50,954 nucleotides of DNA from positions 1-50,954 of the forward strand of contig JABLXP010000011.1 in assembly GCA_013178045.1 (NCBI GenBank). Direction: 5' to 3'. The first letter of the stretch is position 1; each line of letters begins with the position of its first letter. This document shows, piece after piece, positions 35,078 to 44,375 of the stretch. The notes under the pieces were generated by a model. That model worked only from the letters and a program-made list of their open reading frames with translations. It did not search any database and was not told the DNA's origin. This DNA is from Bacillota bacterium. Lineage in GTDB: Bacteria > Bacillota > Ch66. The position numbers were made by a program, and so were the translations under genes.

Positions 35078-35094
35078 TGTTAAATCTATGTTAA
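35078..35094 (-). promoter_or_regulatory. possible PhoP box upstream of DUF47-pit
   Basis: Two exact TTAACA copies (35094-35089 and 35083-35078, minus strand) are spaced 11 bases apart, one helical turn. This is the known arrangement of PhoP-binding repeats in Firmicutes. They end about 21 bases upstream of the -10. Full PhoP sites usually have four repeats; flanking copies are not recognisable. Confidence 0.45.
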
Positions 35095-35096
35095 TT

Positions 35097-36443
35097 CTAA
35101 TTATCACTGGGCTCCATATTGCCTCCCCTCAGGAGTAACGCTCTGATTTCTGCGATCAAATAGAGTGAGCCGGTAAAACAAACCAGATCGTCAGGACCTG
35201 CCAGTTGCAGCGCAAGCCGCACCGCTTTCTCAACATTTTCTTCTAAATAAATCTGCTCAGTGTACCGCCGGGCCAGACTGCCCAATGTCTGCCACTCTAC
35301 CGCTCGCGTACTGGGCGGCCGAGTAACCACCACCGTGTCCGCCAACGGGCCCAGGATCGCTAACACCTTGTCTCGTTCCTTATCATCAAGCATACCAATG
35401 ACGAGAATCAGTTTGGTGTAAGCAAAATATTCCTGCAAACTAACAGCCAGAGTTTCAGCACCGGCCTGATTGTGCGCACCGTCCACCACCAGCCAGGGGT
35501 GAGTTCTGATGATCTCCAAACGACCCGGCCAGGTAGCCTCGGCTAACCCTCGCCGGATCGCTGGTTCGGGTATGGTAATGTTTTGCTGATTCAACAGATG
35601 AGCTACTGTAACCGCGGTAGTCGCGTTGACAAGCTGGTGTTTACCCAGGAGCCGAATAAAAAGATTATCGTAATTGAATTCTCGTCCTGACACATTAAAA
35701 GTTTGCCCCTTAATTGAGCTGGCCACACCTACCCACCGAACGTCTTGCCCAATTCGAATCAGGGGAGCCCGTTGGGCGGCGCATTTTTTTTCGATCACCC
35801 GCAATACCTCCACCTGGTCAGCCGCGGCCACCACCGGTACCCCAGGTTTAATAATGCCCGCCTTGGCCTGGGCAATTTCTGGCAATGTTGTTCCCAGTTG
35901 ATCCAGGTGGTCAAACGAGACATTGGTAATTACACTAACCAGGGGTTTGACTACATTCGTTGAATCAAGGAGCCCGCCCAGGCCAACCTCAATAACCGCC
36001 AGATCAACCCTTTCTTGACAAAAAAACAGCAAACCGGCGGCAGTCAAAACCTCAAACTCCGTCGGGTGGTCGTAACCCTCGGCCAAAATCTGGTCCACCA
36101 GTGGCTGGATGGTGGTAAGCAACCGGGCAAAATCAGCCTCCTTGACCGGCTGCCCATCCAATCGGATCCGCTCCGTATAACTGTGCAGGTGAGGGGAAGT
36201 ATACAAACCAACTCGATAACCCCCGGCCTGCAGGATCTGGCTGATCATGGCACAGGTTGAACCCTTGCCATTTGTGCCGGCCACATGGATCACGCGCAAT
36301 TGCCGGTGGGGTTGGCCGAGAAGCTCGAGTAAACGCTCAATCCGGCGCAGCCCTAGGTTCATACCAAATTTATTCAGCTGCTTTAAATAAGCCAGGGCTT
36401 CTTGATAATCCAAAAGCAGTTGCCTCCCGTCTAGTATGACCAT
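35097..36443 (-). CDS. folC: folylpolyglutamate synthase / dihydrofolate synthase
   Basis: FolC adds glutamate to dihydropteroate and to folates, which keeps folates inside the cell and makes them usable. The roughly 448-residue ATP-dependent ligase (Mur ligase family) has the P-loop V-A-G-T-N-G-K-G-S-T and the lysine-carbamylation region with D-S-T-N-V-V. It also has F-D-H-L-D-Q-L-G-T-T-L and V-V-D-G-A-H-N-Q-A-G-A-E. I use the ATG at 36443; a TTG at 36452 is in frame. Neither has a clear ribosome-binding site. It follows valS by about 75 bases, a common Firmicute pairing, so it may share the valine T-box transcript. Confidence 0.95.
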   Translation of the reverse strand: MVILDGRQLLLDYQEALAYLKQLNKFGMNLGLRRIERLLELLGQPHRQLRVIHVAGTNGKGSTCAMISQILQAGGYRVGLYTSPHLHSYTERIRLDGQPVKEADFARLLTTIQPLVDQILAEGYDHPTEFEVLTAAGLLFFCQERVDLAVIEVGLGGLLDSTNVVKPLVSVITNVSFDHLDQLGTTLPEIAQAKAGIIKPGVPVVAAADQVEVLRVIEKKCAAQRAPLIRIGQDVRWVGVASSIKGQTFNVSGREFNYDNLFIRLLGKHQLVNATTAVTVAHLLNQQNITIPEPAIRRGLAEATWPGRLEIIRTHPWLVVDGAHNQAGAETLAVSLQEYFAYTKLILVIGMLDDKERDKVLAILGPLADTVVVTRPPSTRAVEWQTLGSLARRYTEQIYLEENVEKAVRLALQLAGPDDLVCFTGSLYLIAEIRALLLRGGNMEPSDN

Positions 36444-36517
36444 GTTCGTCAACAGATTTAGCTAAAACATCTAGCGGGGATAGGTTATTATCCGCTCGCA
36501 GAGATGCAGCTGTTGTT

Positions 36518-39166
36518 CTACGGCCGCAACATGGCCAATCTGGCCAGGATCGCCTCTTTTTTCTTTTGAAACTCCCGTTGCTTCTCTCTTTCTTTCTCCA
36601 CTACCGCCGCCGGGGCTTTGGCCAGGAAACCGGCGTTAGCTAGTTTAACATTTACCCGCTCCAGTTCCTGCTCCAGAGTCACCACTTCTTTCTCCAGGCG
36701 TTCGATCTCTTTATTCAAGTCAATCAAACCCTTGAGCGGCATATAGATCTCCACGCGATCAACGAGGGCCGTCATGGCCTGGGCCGGTTTGGTCGAGAAG
36801 TGGTGTTGAATCTCAACCTGGCTGGCGTTAGCCAGGTTGACAATGTACGGACGCCCCGTTTCCAGTACCCGGTGAAGGTCCGCTTCCTCGGTAACCAGGA
36901 TCACCTCGGCCTGGCGACCCGGCGGGAGGTTGAGTTCAGCCCGCAGGTTACGGATAGCTCGGATCACTTCCATAATCAGATTCATGTCCGCTTCCGCGGT
37001 CACATTAATCTGCTCCGGTAGTGCCTGCGGCCAGGATGAAATCATCACGCTTTCCTCCTGGTGGGGCAGGTGCTGGTAGATCTCTTCGGTAATAAAAGGC
37101 ATAAACGGATGCAGCAGTTTCATCGTCCCCAGCAGGACTGTGTACAAAACATGTTGGGCAGCAGCCTTCGACTCTGCGGTTTCCCGGCCATAGAGACGCG
37201 GCTTAACTAGCTCAATATACCAGTCGCAGTATTCATTCCAAATGAACTCGTAAAGAGCCCGCGCAGCCTCACCTAGTTCAAAAGCCTCCAGGAAGCTGGT
37301 TACTTCCGCCACGGTTCGATGGTAACGACTGAGAATCCACTGATCCGCCAGAGCCAACTGGTCGGGTTTCCTGGCCGGGTCAAAGTCAGTCAAGTTCATG
37401 ATGACGAAACGCGCCGCATTCCAGATTTTATTGGCAAAATTACGTGTCTGTTCCAAACGCTCGAAGTGGAAACGAACATCATTCCCGGGCGTGTTTCCCG
37501 TCACCAGCATGAAGCGGAGGGTATCAGCCCCGTAATGGTCAATAACTTCGATCGGGTCAACTCCGTTCCCCAAAGACTTGCTCATCTTGCGGCCCTGTGC
37601 ATCCAGGATCAGACCGTGGATCAGTACCTTCCGGAAAGGTACATCGTTCATAAACGCCAGGGCCATAAAGATCATCCGGGCAACCCAGAAAAAAATGATA
37701 TCGCGACCCGTAACCAGCACTGACGTCGGGTAGAAATGCTCAAGCTCCGGGGTCTGATCCGGCCAGCCCAGGGTCGAAAATGGCCACAGACCCGAACTGA
37801 ACCAGGTATCCAGCACATCGGGATCCTGCTTCAGATGCTTGCCTTGACAGTTGGGGCAGCAGGTGGGCTCTTCTTTGGCACAAATAATCTCACCACAGTC
37901 CTGACAGTACCAGACCGGGATCCGGTGCCCCCACCACAGTTGACGGGAAATACACCAGTCTCTAATATTCTCCAACCAACCCAGGTAGATTTTGGTGAAC
38001 CGTTCCGGCACAAAGCGAATCCGCCCTTCCCTGACCACCCGCATGGCTGGTTCAGCCAGCGGCTTCATTTTCACGAACCACTGCTTGGAAACCAGGCGCT
38101 CCACCACCGTATCACACCGGTAGCACTGTCCAACGGCGTGCTGGTGTTCCTCGACTTTCACCAGCAACCCAAGCTGTTCCAAGTCATGGGTAACCTGACG
38201 GCGGCACTCGTCCCGGTCCAGTCCCGCATAGCGGCCGGCATTTTCATTCATCTGCCCCTGTTTGTTAATGACTACCACCTGCGGCAACTGATGACGCAGG
38301 CCCATTTCAAAATCATCGGGATCATGGGCCGGGGTCACTTTGACGGCACCCGTTCCGAACTCTTTTTCCACAAAGGGGTCGGCAATAATGGGAATCTCCC
38401 GGTTCATCAGCGGCAGAATCACTGTTTGGCCAATCAGCTCCCGGTAGCGGTCATCCTCAGGGTGAACTGCGACCGCGGTATCACCAAGCATCGTTTCCGG
38501 TCGGGTCGTCGCCACAGTAATGAACTCGTCCCGGTCTTTCAACGGGTATTTTATGTAATATAAATGTCCGAGCTTGTCCTCGTGCTCGACCTCAATGTCT
38601 GATATAGTCGTCTGACACTTGGGGCACCAGTTGATAATATAATCACCTCGGTAAATCAGGCCCTGCTCATACAGCCGGATAAAGACCTCCTGTACCGCCC
38701 GGGAGCAACCCTCGTCCATGGTAAACCGCTCGCGCGACCAATCGCAGGATGCGCCCAGAGTCTTTAGTTGATTAGTGATCCGGTTGCCATACTGGTGTTT
38801 CCAATCCCAAACCCGCTCCAGGAATTTCTCTCTCCCCAGATCATACTTGCTCAAGCCTTCAGAAGCCAGCTGCTCCTCGACCCTGGCCTGGGTAGCAATC
38901 CCTGCGTGGTCGGTTCCCGGCACCCACAGGGCATTATACCCCTGCATCCGCTTGAAACGGATCAGAATGTCCTGCATCGTGTTATCCAGAGCATGTCCCA
39001 GGTGCAGCGAACCAGTTACATTGGGCGGCGGCATAACAATCGTAAACGGCTCGCAGTCCGGTTTAACCTCAGCCCGAAAAAAGTTTTTGTCTAACCAGAA
39101 TTGATACCACTTCTGTTCCACCTGTTTAGGATCATACGTTGTAGAAATTGTTGGTCCCTTTGACAT
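36518..39166 (-). CDS. valS: valyl-tRNA synthetase
   Basis: This class Ia enzyme charges tRNA-Val. The 882-residue protein shows the HIGH box as H-L-G-H in [13 protein letters not shown] and the editing domain with [12 protein letters not shown] zinc-type pair of clusters (C-Q-D-C ... C-P-N-C) and the K-M-S-K-S-L-G-N loop follow. A C-terminal coiled coil (about 810-882, [12 protein letters not shown]) is typical of ValRS and binds tRNA. The start is the ATG at 39166 with AAAGGAG about seven bases upstream. Control is by a valine T-box leader. Confidence 0.98.
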   Translation of the reverse strand: MSKGPTISTTYDPKQVEQKWYQFWLDKNFFRAEVKPDCEPFTIVMPPPNVTGSLHLGHALDNTMQDILIRFKRMQGYNALWVPGTDHAGIATQARVEEQLASEGLSKYDLGREKFLERVWDWKHQYGNRITNQLKTLGASCDWSRERFTMDEGCSRAVQEVFIRLYEQGLIYRGDYIINWCPKCQTTISDIEVEHEDKLGHLYYIKYPLKDRDEFITVATTRPETMLGDTAVAVHPEDDRYRELIGQTVILPLMNREIPIIADPFVEKEFGTGAVKVTPAHDPDDFEMGLRHQLPQVVVINKQGQMNENAGRYAGLDRDECRRQVTHDLEQLGLLVKVEEHQHAVGQCYRCDTVVERLVSKQWFVKMKPLAEPAMRVVREGRIRFVPERFTKIYLGWLENIRDWCISRQLWWGHRIPVWYCQDCGEIICAKEEPTCCPNCQGKHLKQDPDVLDTWFSSGLWPFSTLGWPDQTPELEHFYPTSVLVTGRDIIFFWVARMIFMALAFMNDVPFRKVLIHGLILDAQGRKMSKSLGNGVDPIEVIDHYGADTLRFMLVTGNTPGNDVRFHFERLEQTRNFANKIWNAARFVIMNLTDFDPARKPDQLALADQWILSRYHRTVAEVTSFLEAFELGEAARALYEFIWNEYCDWYIELVKPRLYGRETAESKAAAQHVLYTVLLGTMKLLHPFMPFITEEIYQHLPHQEESVMISSWPQALPEQINVTAEADMNLIMEVIRAIRNLRAELNLPPGRQAEVILVTEEADLHRVLETGRPYIVNLANASQVEIQHHFSTKPAQAMTALVDRVEIYMPLKGLIDLNKEIERLEKEVVTLEQELERVNVKLANAGFLAKAPAAVVEKEREKQREFQKKKEAILARLAMLRP

Positions 39167-39202
39167 TGAATCGCTCCTTTCCAAGATAATCATGAAAAAA
39201 GA

Positions 39203-39237
39203 TCAAAAACTCCTTTGTCCAAAAAGGACGAAAGGAG
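39203..39237 (-). terminator. T-box-controlled terminator of valS
   Basis: On the minus strand CTCCTTTCGTCC (39237-39226) pairs with GGACAAAGGAG (39220-39210), with one bulged base, around a TTTTT loop. TTTTTGATC follows. Confidence 0.88.
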
Positions 39238-39480
39238 CCTCTTCCGTGGTACCACCTTTATTCATACCCCCAGCCTGGGGATATGCACTCTTGGGCTGTA
39301 ACGGGCTGACCCGAGAAAGCCTACCAGGTTCGACCTTCTTACTCCAGTTGACGTTCAATTCCCGCCTACCCGCAAGAAGCCTTTCAGCCAGGGGCTTCCC
39401 TCTCTGTCGGGGCCAGGAATCTACTCCTACCTTCATTGTTTTTGTCTTTATACCCTTTAAATCTTATAATAGCCTAAACT
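39203..39480 (-). promoter_or_regulatory. valine T-box riboswitch (valS leader)
   Basis: The minus-strand leader has the T-box AAAGGTGGTACCACGG (39259-39244) and a stem I with the AGAGA-type motif. Its specifier region reads GAAC-GTC-AAC, with Val codon GUC at 39352-39350. The antiterminator competes with a strong terminator (39237-39210, then a T run). Uncharged tRNA-Val would permit transcription of valS and probably folC. The 5' end is inferred from the promoter at 39487-39515. Between that promoter and 39646 I see nothing else. Confidence 0.92.
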
Positions 39481-39486
39481 AATAAA

Positions 39487-39515
39487 ATTTTAGGCATAAT
39501 ATTGACTTTTGTCAA
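39487..39515 (-). promoter_or_regulatory. sigma-A promoter of valS
   Basis: TTGACA (39515-39510) and TAAAAT (39492-39487) have a 17-base spacer, directly upstream of the T-box leader. Confidence 0.85.
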
Positions 39516-39646
39516 CTCGGATATACCAATTTCTGTTATTGAGCTGGCCCTTGGTCCACTTTTTGCACCATTCAATTCTTAAAACACAATACATTTTTGG
39601 CTTATTCCGTACTCTTCTAAAACCATAAGGATGCCTTTTTTATTAC

Positions 39647-40111
39647 TCACGAGTTATCCCCGAGCTCTTTGCCCTCGCCAGTTTTTTTGTTGGAAAGGTA
39701 GCCGGGGTCCAGCTGACCGGCCGCAATCGCGCCAATGGTTGAGAGCAAACCGCAATAACCGACAACGATAAGCATCTCAGCAATGGTCAGCAGCCTCGGC
39801 GCTATCACCGACAACAACCAGAGAAAAGCCAGACCTAAAAATAACCCGACCAGAAATCCATTGTGCCAATTTGTCAGAATACCTCTGCCGGCAACAAATC
39901 CTCCCAGGATAGGGCTGAGAGTTCCTAAGGCAAGAAAGTAGGCACTCAGGTTATAGTCCCCCCCTCCCTTGATGAGCAGATAAGCAATGGCCAGTATCAG
40001 CCCAGCTGCTAACGCGCAAGCAGCGGTGATTAACCCAACCGTAATTTTAACGGGATTAATAACCTCATAAAAATCATTAATCGGGGTCCTCAACAAACCC
40101 ACCCTTTTCAA
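39647..40111 (-). CDS. TIGR04086 family small membrane protein
   Basis: This 154-residue protein of unknown function has four membrane helices and a short polar C-terminal tail (K-K-T-G-E-G-K-E-L). It resembles the TIGR04086 (YrzE) family found in Firmicutes, with glycine-rich segments L-G-G-F-V-A-G-R-G and N-G-F-L-V-G-L-F-L-G. The start is TTG at 40111, six bases after GGGGGTG. It is divergent from the EamA transporter and stands alone, with no recognisable operon partner. Confidence 0.78.
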   Translation of the reverse strand: MKRVGLLRTPINDFYEVINPVKITVGLITAACALAAGLILAIAYLLIKGGGDYNLSAYFLALGTLSPILGGFVAGRGILTNWHNGFLVGLFLGLAFLWLLSVIAPRLLTIAEMLIVVGYCGLLSTIGAIAAGQLDPGYLSNKKTGEGKELGDNS

Positions 40112-40218
40112 TTAAACACCCCCTCAACTTTGTTTGCCCCTATTTTACCCATGGCTTGACTGACCGGCTGCCTATATGAAACAATAAGATGGAAATTATC
40201 GATTCAAGAAAGGAAAAG

Positions 40219-41163
40219 ATGATGAATAATTCGAGATTCTCTCCCCTGACTGCGGATCTCTGTCTGCTGGGAGTTACCGCCATCTGGGGCGCCACTTTTG
40301 TTACGGTAAAAAACGCTTTACCGTACATCCCAACCTTCAGTTTCCTGGCCGTGCGTTTTTTGATTGCCGCAGTATGCTTGGCCGCCATCTACCCTTCGCG
40401 AGTTAAGGCTTTAAACCGCCGCACTCTCAGAGCAGGGATTTTAATTGGCGTCTTCCTGTTCGCGGGCTACGGGTTTCAAACCTTTGGACTTGTTTACACA
40501 ACAGCATCAAATGCTGGTTTTATCACTGGTCTTTCGGTTGTGATCGTCCCGATGATAATGACAGTAATCACGCGCCAGATGCCGGCATGGCCAACCACCC
40601 TGGGTGTGATCAGCGCCACTACTGGCTTGGGCTTGCTATCTCTGGGGGATACTTGGCAAATAAATGTGGGTGACGGACTGGTTCTGCTGTGTGCTTTTGG
40701 TTTCGCCCTACACATCGTGACTGTTGGTCGATACGCGCCCAACTTGGATACCGTTGCTCTAGCCGTCGTACAAATTGCCACGGTCGCCGTTCTGTCTGGA
40801 CTATGTGCTACCTTCTTTGAAACCTGGCCTGAGCGGATTGCGCAAAACGTCTGGATGGCCTGGTTGATTACGGCTATCCCGGCCACTTCCTTGGCCTTCT
40901 TGATTCAAAACACCATGCAAAAGTTTACCACCGCTACCCGAACCGCGATTGTTTTTTCGATGGAGCCCGTTTTCTCAGCCATCTTCGCTTATTACCTAGC
41001 TGGCGAAGTCTTAACCATGAGAAGTCTGGTCGGCTGCGGTCTAATTCTGCTGGGCATGGTGCTGGCCGAAGCCAAACTTCCTCCATTGAACAAACTTCTT
41101 TCTAGTAGCACTTCAAGCTGGTTGACGGCAAAAAATCAGCACAGCGACCAATACAGTAAATAA
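40219..41163 (+). CDS. EamA/DMT family transporter
   Basis: This is a membrane permease of the drug/metabolite transporter superfamily with about ten helices and two EamA repeats. The first begins L-G-V-T-A-I-W-G-A-T-F-V-T-V-K-N, and the second ends with the family segment E-P-V-F-S-A-I-F-A-Y-Y-L-A-G-E. Substrates of this group range from amino acids to nucleobases and cannot be told from sequence. The start is one of two adjacent ATGs (40219 or 40222) behind AAAGGA. An upstream in-frame ATG at 40189 has no ribosome-binding site. It is the only plus-strand gene apart from rpsT, and converges with engB. Confidence 0.9.
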   Translation: MMNNSRFSPLTADLCLLGVTAIWGATFVTVKNALPYIPTFSFLAVRFLIAAVCLAAIYPSRVKALNRRTLRAGILIGVFLFAGYGFQTFGLVYTTASNAGFITGLSVVIVPMIMTVITRQMPAWPTTLGVISATTGLGLLSLGDTWQINVGDGLVLLCAFGFALHIVTVGRYAPNLDTVALAVVQIATVAVLSGLCATFFETWPERIAQNVWMAWLITAIPATSLAFLIQNTMQKFTTATRTAIVFSMEPVFSAIFAYYLAGEVLTMRSLVGCGLILLGMVLAEAKLPPLNKLLSSSTSSWLTAKNQHSDQYSK

Positions 41164-41207
41164 TACGCGGGAGTCTGCTAAATAGAACAAATTGGCTCGG
41201 CAAAACT

Positions 41208-41239
41208 AAGGGAAGTGTTCCTTAAAGAACATACCCCTT
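41208..41239. terminator. bidirectional terminator between the EamA gene and engB
   Basis: AAGGG (41208-41212) and CCCTT (41235-41239) enclose an inner GTTC/GAAC stem. The structure sits between two convergent stop codons, with short T or A tracts on either side. Confidence 0.5.
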
Positions 41240-41828
41240 ACTTATTACTTATTAATTGCTCGATTCGCTGACCCAACTCCTCGACGCCGAGTCCCGTTTC
41301 CGCCGAGAACACAACAACTTCCTCCTGCTCCGATAAACCCAGGTTCTGCCGCAGTATCTTGACGTGCTGGAGCCAGCGTCCACGTGAAAGTTTATCGGCC
41401 TTGGTGGCGACAATAATCCGTGGAAGCTGATAATGGACTAACCATTCAAACATCTGTTGGTCCTCCCGACTTGGCGGGTGTCGCAAGTCAATGAGTTGCA
41501 GCACACCGCGTAAATTAGGCCGCTTGGTCAAATAGCTGGTAATCATCTTCTCCCAGCGGGCTTTTGTTCCCGGATCAACCCGGGCATAACCGTATCCAGG
41601 TAAGTCGACAAAATACCAAAGGCCATTGATTAAGTAAAAATTAAGCGTTTGGGTCTTGCCCGGGGTGCTACTGGTGCGGGCTAATGACCGCCGATTGGTA
41701 AACCGGTTAATTAAGGATGACTTACCCACATTAGAACGCCCCACCAAGGCCAGTTCTGGAAGCTGGCTGGTGGGGTATTGTTGTGGATTAACGGCACAAG
41801 CCACAAATTCAGCCGACTTGATTTTCAT
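41238..41828 (-). CDS. engB: ribosome biogenesis GTPase EngB (YsxC/YihA)
   Basis: EngB is an essential GTPase needed for late 50S assembly. The 196-residue protein has P-loop [12 protein letters not shown], switch region [17 protein letters not shown] and the guanine-specificity motif T-K-A-D-K. ATG at 41828, which overlaps the end of lonA by 20 bases in another frame, so the two are coupled. The lon-ysxC order is the same as in Bacillus. It ends at the convergent EamA gene. Confidence 0.97.
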   Translation of the reverse strand: MKIKSAEFVACAVNPQQYPTSQLPELALVGRSNVGKSSLINRFTNRRSLARTSSTPGKTQTLNFYLINGLWYFVDLPGYGYARVDPGTKARWEKMITSYLTKRPNLRGVLQLIDLRHPPSREDQQMFEWLVHYQLPRIIVATKADKLSRGRWLQHVKILRQNLGLSEQEEVVVFSAETGLGVEELGQRIEQLISNK

Positions 41829-44166
41829 TGGTACCAGTCTCCTCTAGTGCTCTGGCTAAAACTTCGTCCATATGCTCAACCAAGACAAACTGCAACTTAC
41901 GTTTAACATTAACCGGGATTTCCTCAAGATCCTTTTTATTGTCACGGGGCAGCAGAATAGTTTTTATACCGGCACGGTGTGCCGCCAGAACCTTTTCTTT
42001 AATACCGCCAACCGGCAACACCCGGCCCCGGAGGGTAATCTCGCCTGTCATCGCCAGATCTGGTCTGACTCGCCGGTTGCTTAAGGCTGAAGCCAGTGCT
42101 GTTGCCATGGTTATCCCTGCTGATGGGCCATCTTTCGGAATTGCACCTTCCGGCACATGGATATGAATATCATAGTTTTCGTGGAACTTCTCATCGATAC
42201 CCAGCTCAGTCGCTTTGGACCTGACATAACTAAAACTGGCTTGAGCGGATTCCTTCATTACTTCACCCAGTTTACCCGTCATGGTCAGCTGTCCTTTCCC
42301 GCGCAGCAAAGCTACCTCAATTGCCATCACATCCCCGCCGCTTTCGGTCCAAGCCAAACCAGTAGCCACACCAACCTGGCTATCCTTCTCGGCAACACCA
42401 TAACGATAACGGGGTATCCCCAGATATTGTTCCAGGTTTTGGACCGTTACCTTAACCTTTTTCTGCTTGTCTTTAACGATTTGACGGGCAGCCTTCCGGC
42501 AGATTGCCGCAATTTCCCTTTCCAAATTACGTACCCCGGCTTCGCGAGTATACTCCCGGATAATTTTGCGGAAGACATTTTCCGACAAAGTGATCTGTTC
42601 TGGTTTTAGCCCGTGTTCCTTGAGTTGCTTCGGCAATAAGTAGTTCGTTCCAATCCGGACCTTTTCTTCCTCCGTATAGCCGGAAAGGTAAATGAGCTCC
42701 ATCCGGTCCAGGAGTGGACGTGGTATATTGTATTGAGAATTGGCGGTAGTAATAAACATCACCCTCGACAGATCGAAGGGAACTTCAATGTAATGGTCAC
42801 TGAATGTATGGTTCTGTTCCGGATCTAAAACTTCTAACAAAGCTGCCGAAGGGTCACCTCGGAAGTCCATACTCATCTTGTCAATTTCGTCAAGCAAAAA
42901 AACCGGATTACGTGAACCCGCCTGTCTGATCCCCTGAATGATTCGACCGGGCATCGCCCCAACGTATGTCCGTCGATGGCCGCGGATTTCCGCCTCATCG
43001 CGCACGCCGCCAAGTGACATACGGACGAATTTTCTTTCCAGGGCTCGCGCAATTGATTTAGCCAGCGATGTTTTTCCGACCCCGGGTGGGCCCACAAAAC
43101 AAATGATTGGCCCCTTCATTTTATTCGCCAGTTTACGAATAGCCAAATACTCCAATATTCTTTCTTTAGGCTTCTTCAGTCCGTAATGATCTTCATCCAA
43201 GATCTTTTCTGCTACGTCCAGGTTCAAACGATCGCGGGTTTCCTTTTGCCAGGGTAAGCTCAGTAGCCAATCCAGATAGTTACGTACTACCACGGCTTCC
43301 GCCACCATCGGCGGCATCTTTTCCAGGCGTTCGACTTCTTTGAGGGCTTTTTCTTCTACTTCTTTGGGAAACTCTGCTTTGGCGATCTTTTCGCGCAGTT
43401 CCTCTCCCTCAGCAACTCGTTCGTCTTTTTCTCCTAGTTCCTTCTGGATTGCCTTCATCTGCTCGCGAAGGTAATACTCTTTCTGGGTCTTCTCCATCTG
43501 CTTTCGCACGCGGATGTTAATTTTCCGTTCGAGTTCCAGGATCTCCATTTCCTTAGCCAGGATTTCGCACAGAGCCTCTAGTCTCCGCTTAACATCAAGT
43601 GCCTCCAGGATCATCTGTTTGTCAGCAATACGGAGAGCCAGGTGCGAAGCGATAATATCAGCCAACCGTCCCGGTTCTTCCAGCGAAATCACAGATACAA
43701 CGGTTTCCGGCGGGATTTTTTTACTCATCTTCACATATTGCTCGAACTGGTAGACCAGGCTTCGCATCAGGGCTTCAATTTCTGAGGTCTTGGGCTGTTC
43801 TTCCGAGTATTCTCTCACTTCCACTTTTATATAAGGCTCGTAGGCAACGTACCGAACAATCTCTGCTCGGGACAATCCCTCAACGAGAACCCGAATCGTC
43901 CCGCCCGGTAGTTTCAACAATTGCTTTATTTCGGCAATCGTGCCGATTCGGTAAATGTCTTCTTCCTGCGGGTCATCGGTCTGCGCCTCCTTTTGGGTAA
44001 CTAGAAATATCTCGCGCGCCTGAATCATCGCCTCTTCGATCGCGTTGACTGATTTTTCTCGCCCCACATCAAGATGAATCACCATATATGGAAATACCAA
44101 GATCCCCCTGAGAGGAAGAAGTGGTAACTGGCGTGTCATGGTGCTTTCACTGCGCTCCTCGATCAT
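41809..44166 (-). CDS. lon: ATP-dependent protease LonA
   Basis: LonA degrades misfolded and regulatory proteins in the cytoplasm. The 785-residue protein has the N-terminal substrate-binding domain ([13 protein letters not shown]), a coiled-coil region, and an AAA+ module with [10 protein letters not shown] and F-L-L-D-E-I-D-K-M. The C-terminal protease domain has catalytic Ser in [10 protein letters not shown] and Lys in G-G-I-K-E-K-V-L. The start is the ATG at 44166, nine bases after GGAGGTG; the in-frame GTG at 44178 lies inside that site. A second Lon (LonB) precedes it and engB overlaps its end. Confidence 0.97.
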   Translation of the reverse strand: MIEERSESTMTRQLPLLPLRGILVFPYMVIHLDVGREKSVNAIEEAMIQAREIFLVTQKEAQTDDPQEEDIYRIGTIAEIKQLLKLPGGTIRVLVEGLSRAEIVRYVAYEPYIKVEVREYSEEQPKTSEIEALMRSLVYQFEQYVKMSKKIPPETVVSVISLEEPGRLADIIASHLALRIADKQMILEALDVKRRLEALCEILAKEMEILELERKINIRVRKQMEKTQKEYYLREQMKAIQKELGEKDERVAEGEELREKIAKAEFPKEVEEKALKEVERLEKMPPMVAEAVVVRNYLDWLLSLPWQKETRDRLNLDVAEKILDEDHYGLKKPKERILEYLAIRKLANKMKGPIICFVGPPGVGKTSLAKSIARALERKFVRMSLGGVRDEAEIRGHRRTYVGAMPGRIIQGIRQAGSRNPVFLLDEIDKMSMDFRGDPSAALLEVLDPEQNHTFSDHYIEVPFDLSRVMFITTANSQYNIPRPLLDRMELIYLSGYTEEEKVRIGTNYLLPKQLKEHGLKPEQITLSENVFRKIIREYTREAGVRNLEREIAAICRKAARQIVKDKQKKVKVTVQNLEQYLGIPRYRYGVAEKDSQVGVATGLAWTESGGDVMAIEVALLRGKGQLTMTGKLGEVMKESAQASFSYVRSKATELGIDEKFHENYDIHIHVPEGAIPKDGPSAGITMATALASALSNRRVRPDLAMTGEITLRGRVLPVGGIKEKVLAAHRAGIKTILLPRDNKKDLEEIPVNVKRKLQFVLVEHMDEVLARALEETGTNENQVG

Positions 44167-44225
44167 CTTGGTGTGCACCTCCTTCGTCTCATCATAATTC
44201 TTTTTTCGTGAATACTAGTAACTAT

Positions 44226-44254
44226 ATTCTACTATGGCCTTACCATTCCTGCAA
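44226..44254 (-). promoter_or_regulatory. sigma-A promoter of lonA
   Basis: TTGCAG (44254-44249) and TAGAAT (44231-44226) have a 17-base spacer, about 60 bases before the lonA start. It lies in the roughly 210-base gap after lonB, which otherwise holds nothing I recognise. No CIRCE or CtsR-like repeat is visible. Confidence 0.7.
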
Positions 44255-44375
44255 CTTCGGTCCTGGGAGTTATTGGACGCAGCATTCACCGAGAATAAAT
44301 AATACAGGGCTGGTTAAATCCCAACCCACAATTGTTTGAGCAACAGCAAAAATATATTTACATATTTAAACGATG

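Noticed and set aside
37736-38563. 275-residue open frame antisense to valS
   Set aside because: The length comes from the codon bias of valS on the other strand. The protein has no recognisable domain or start signal.
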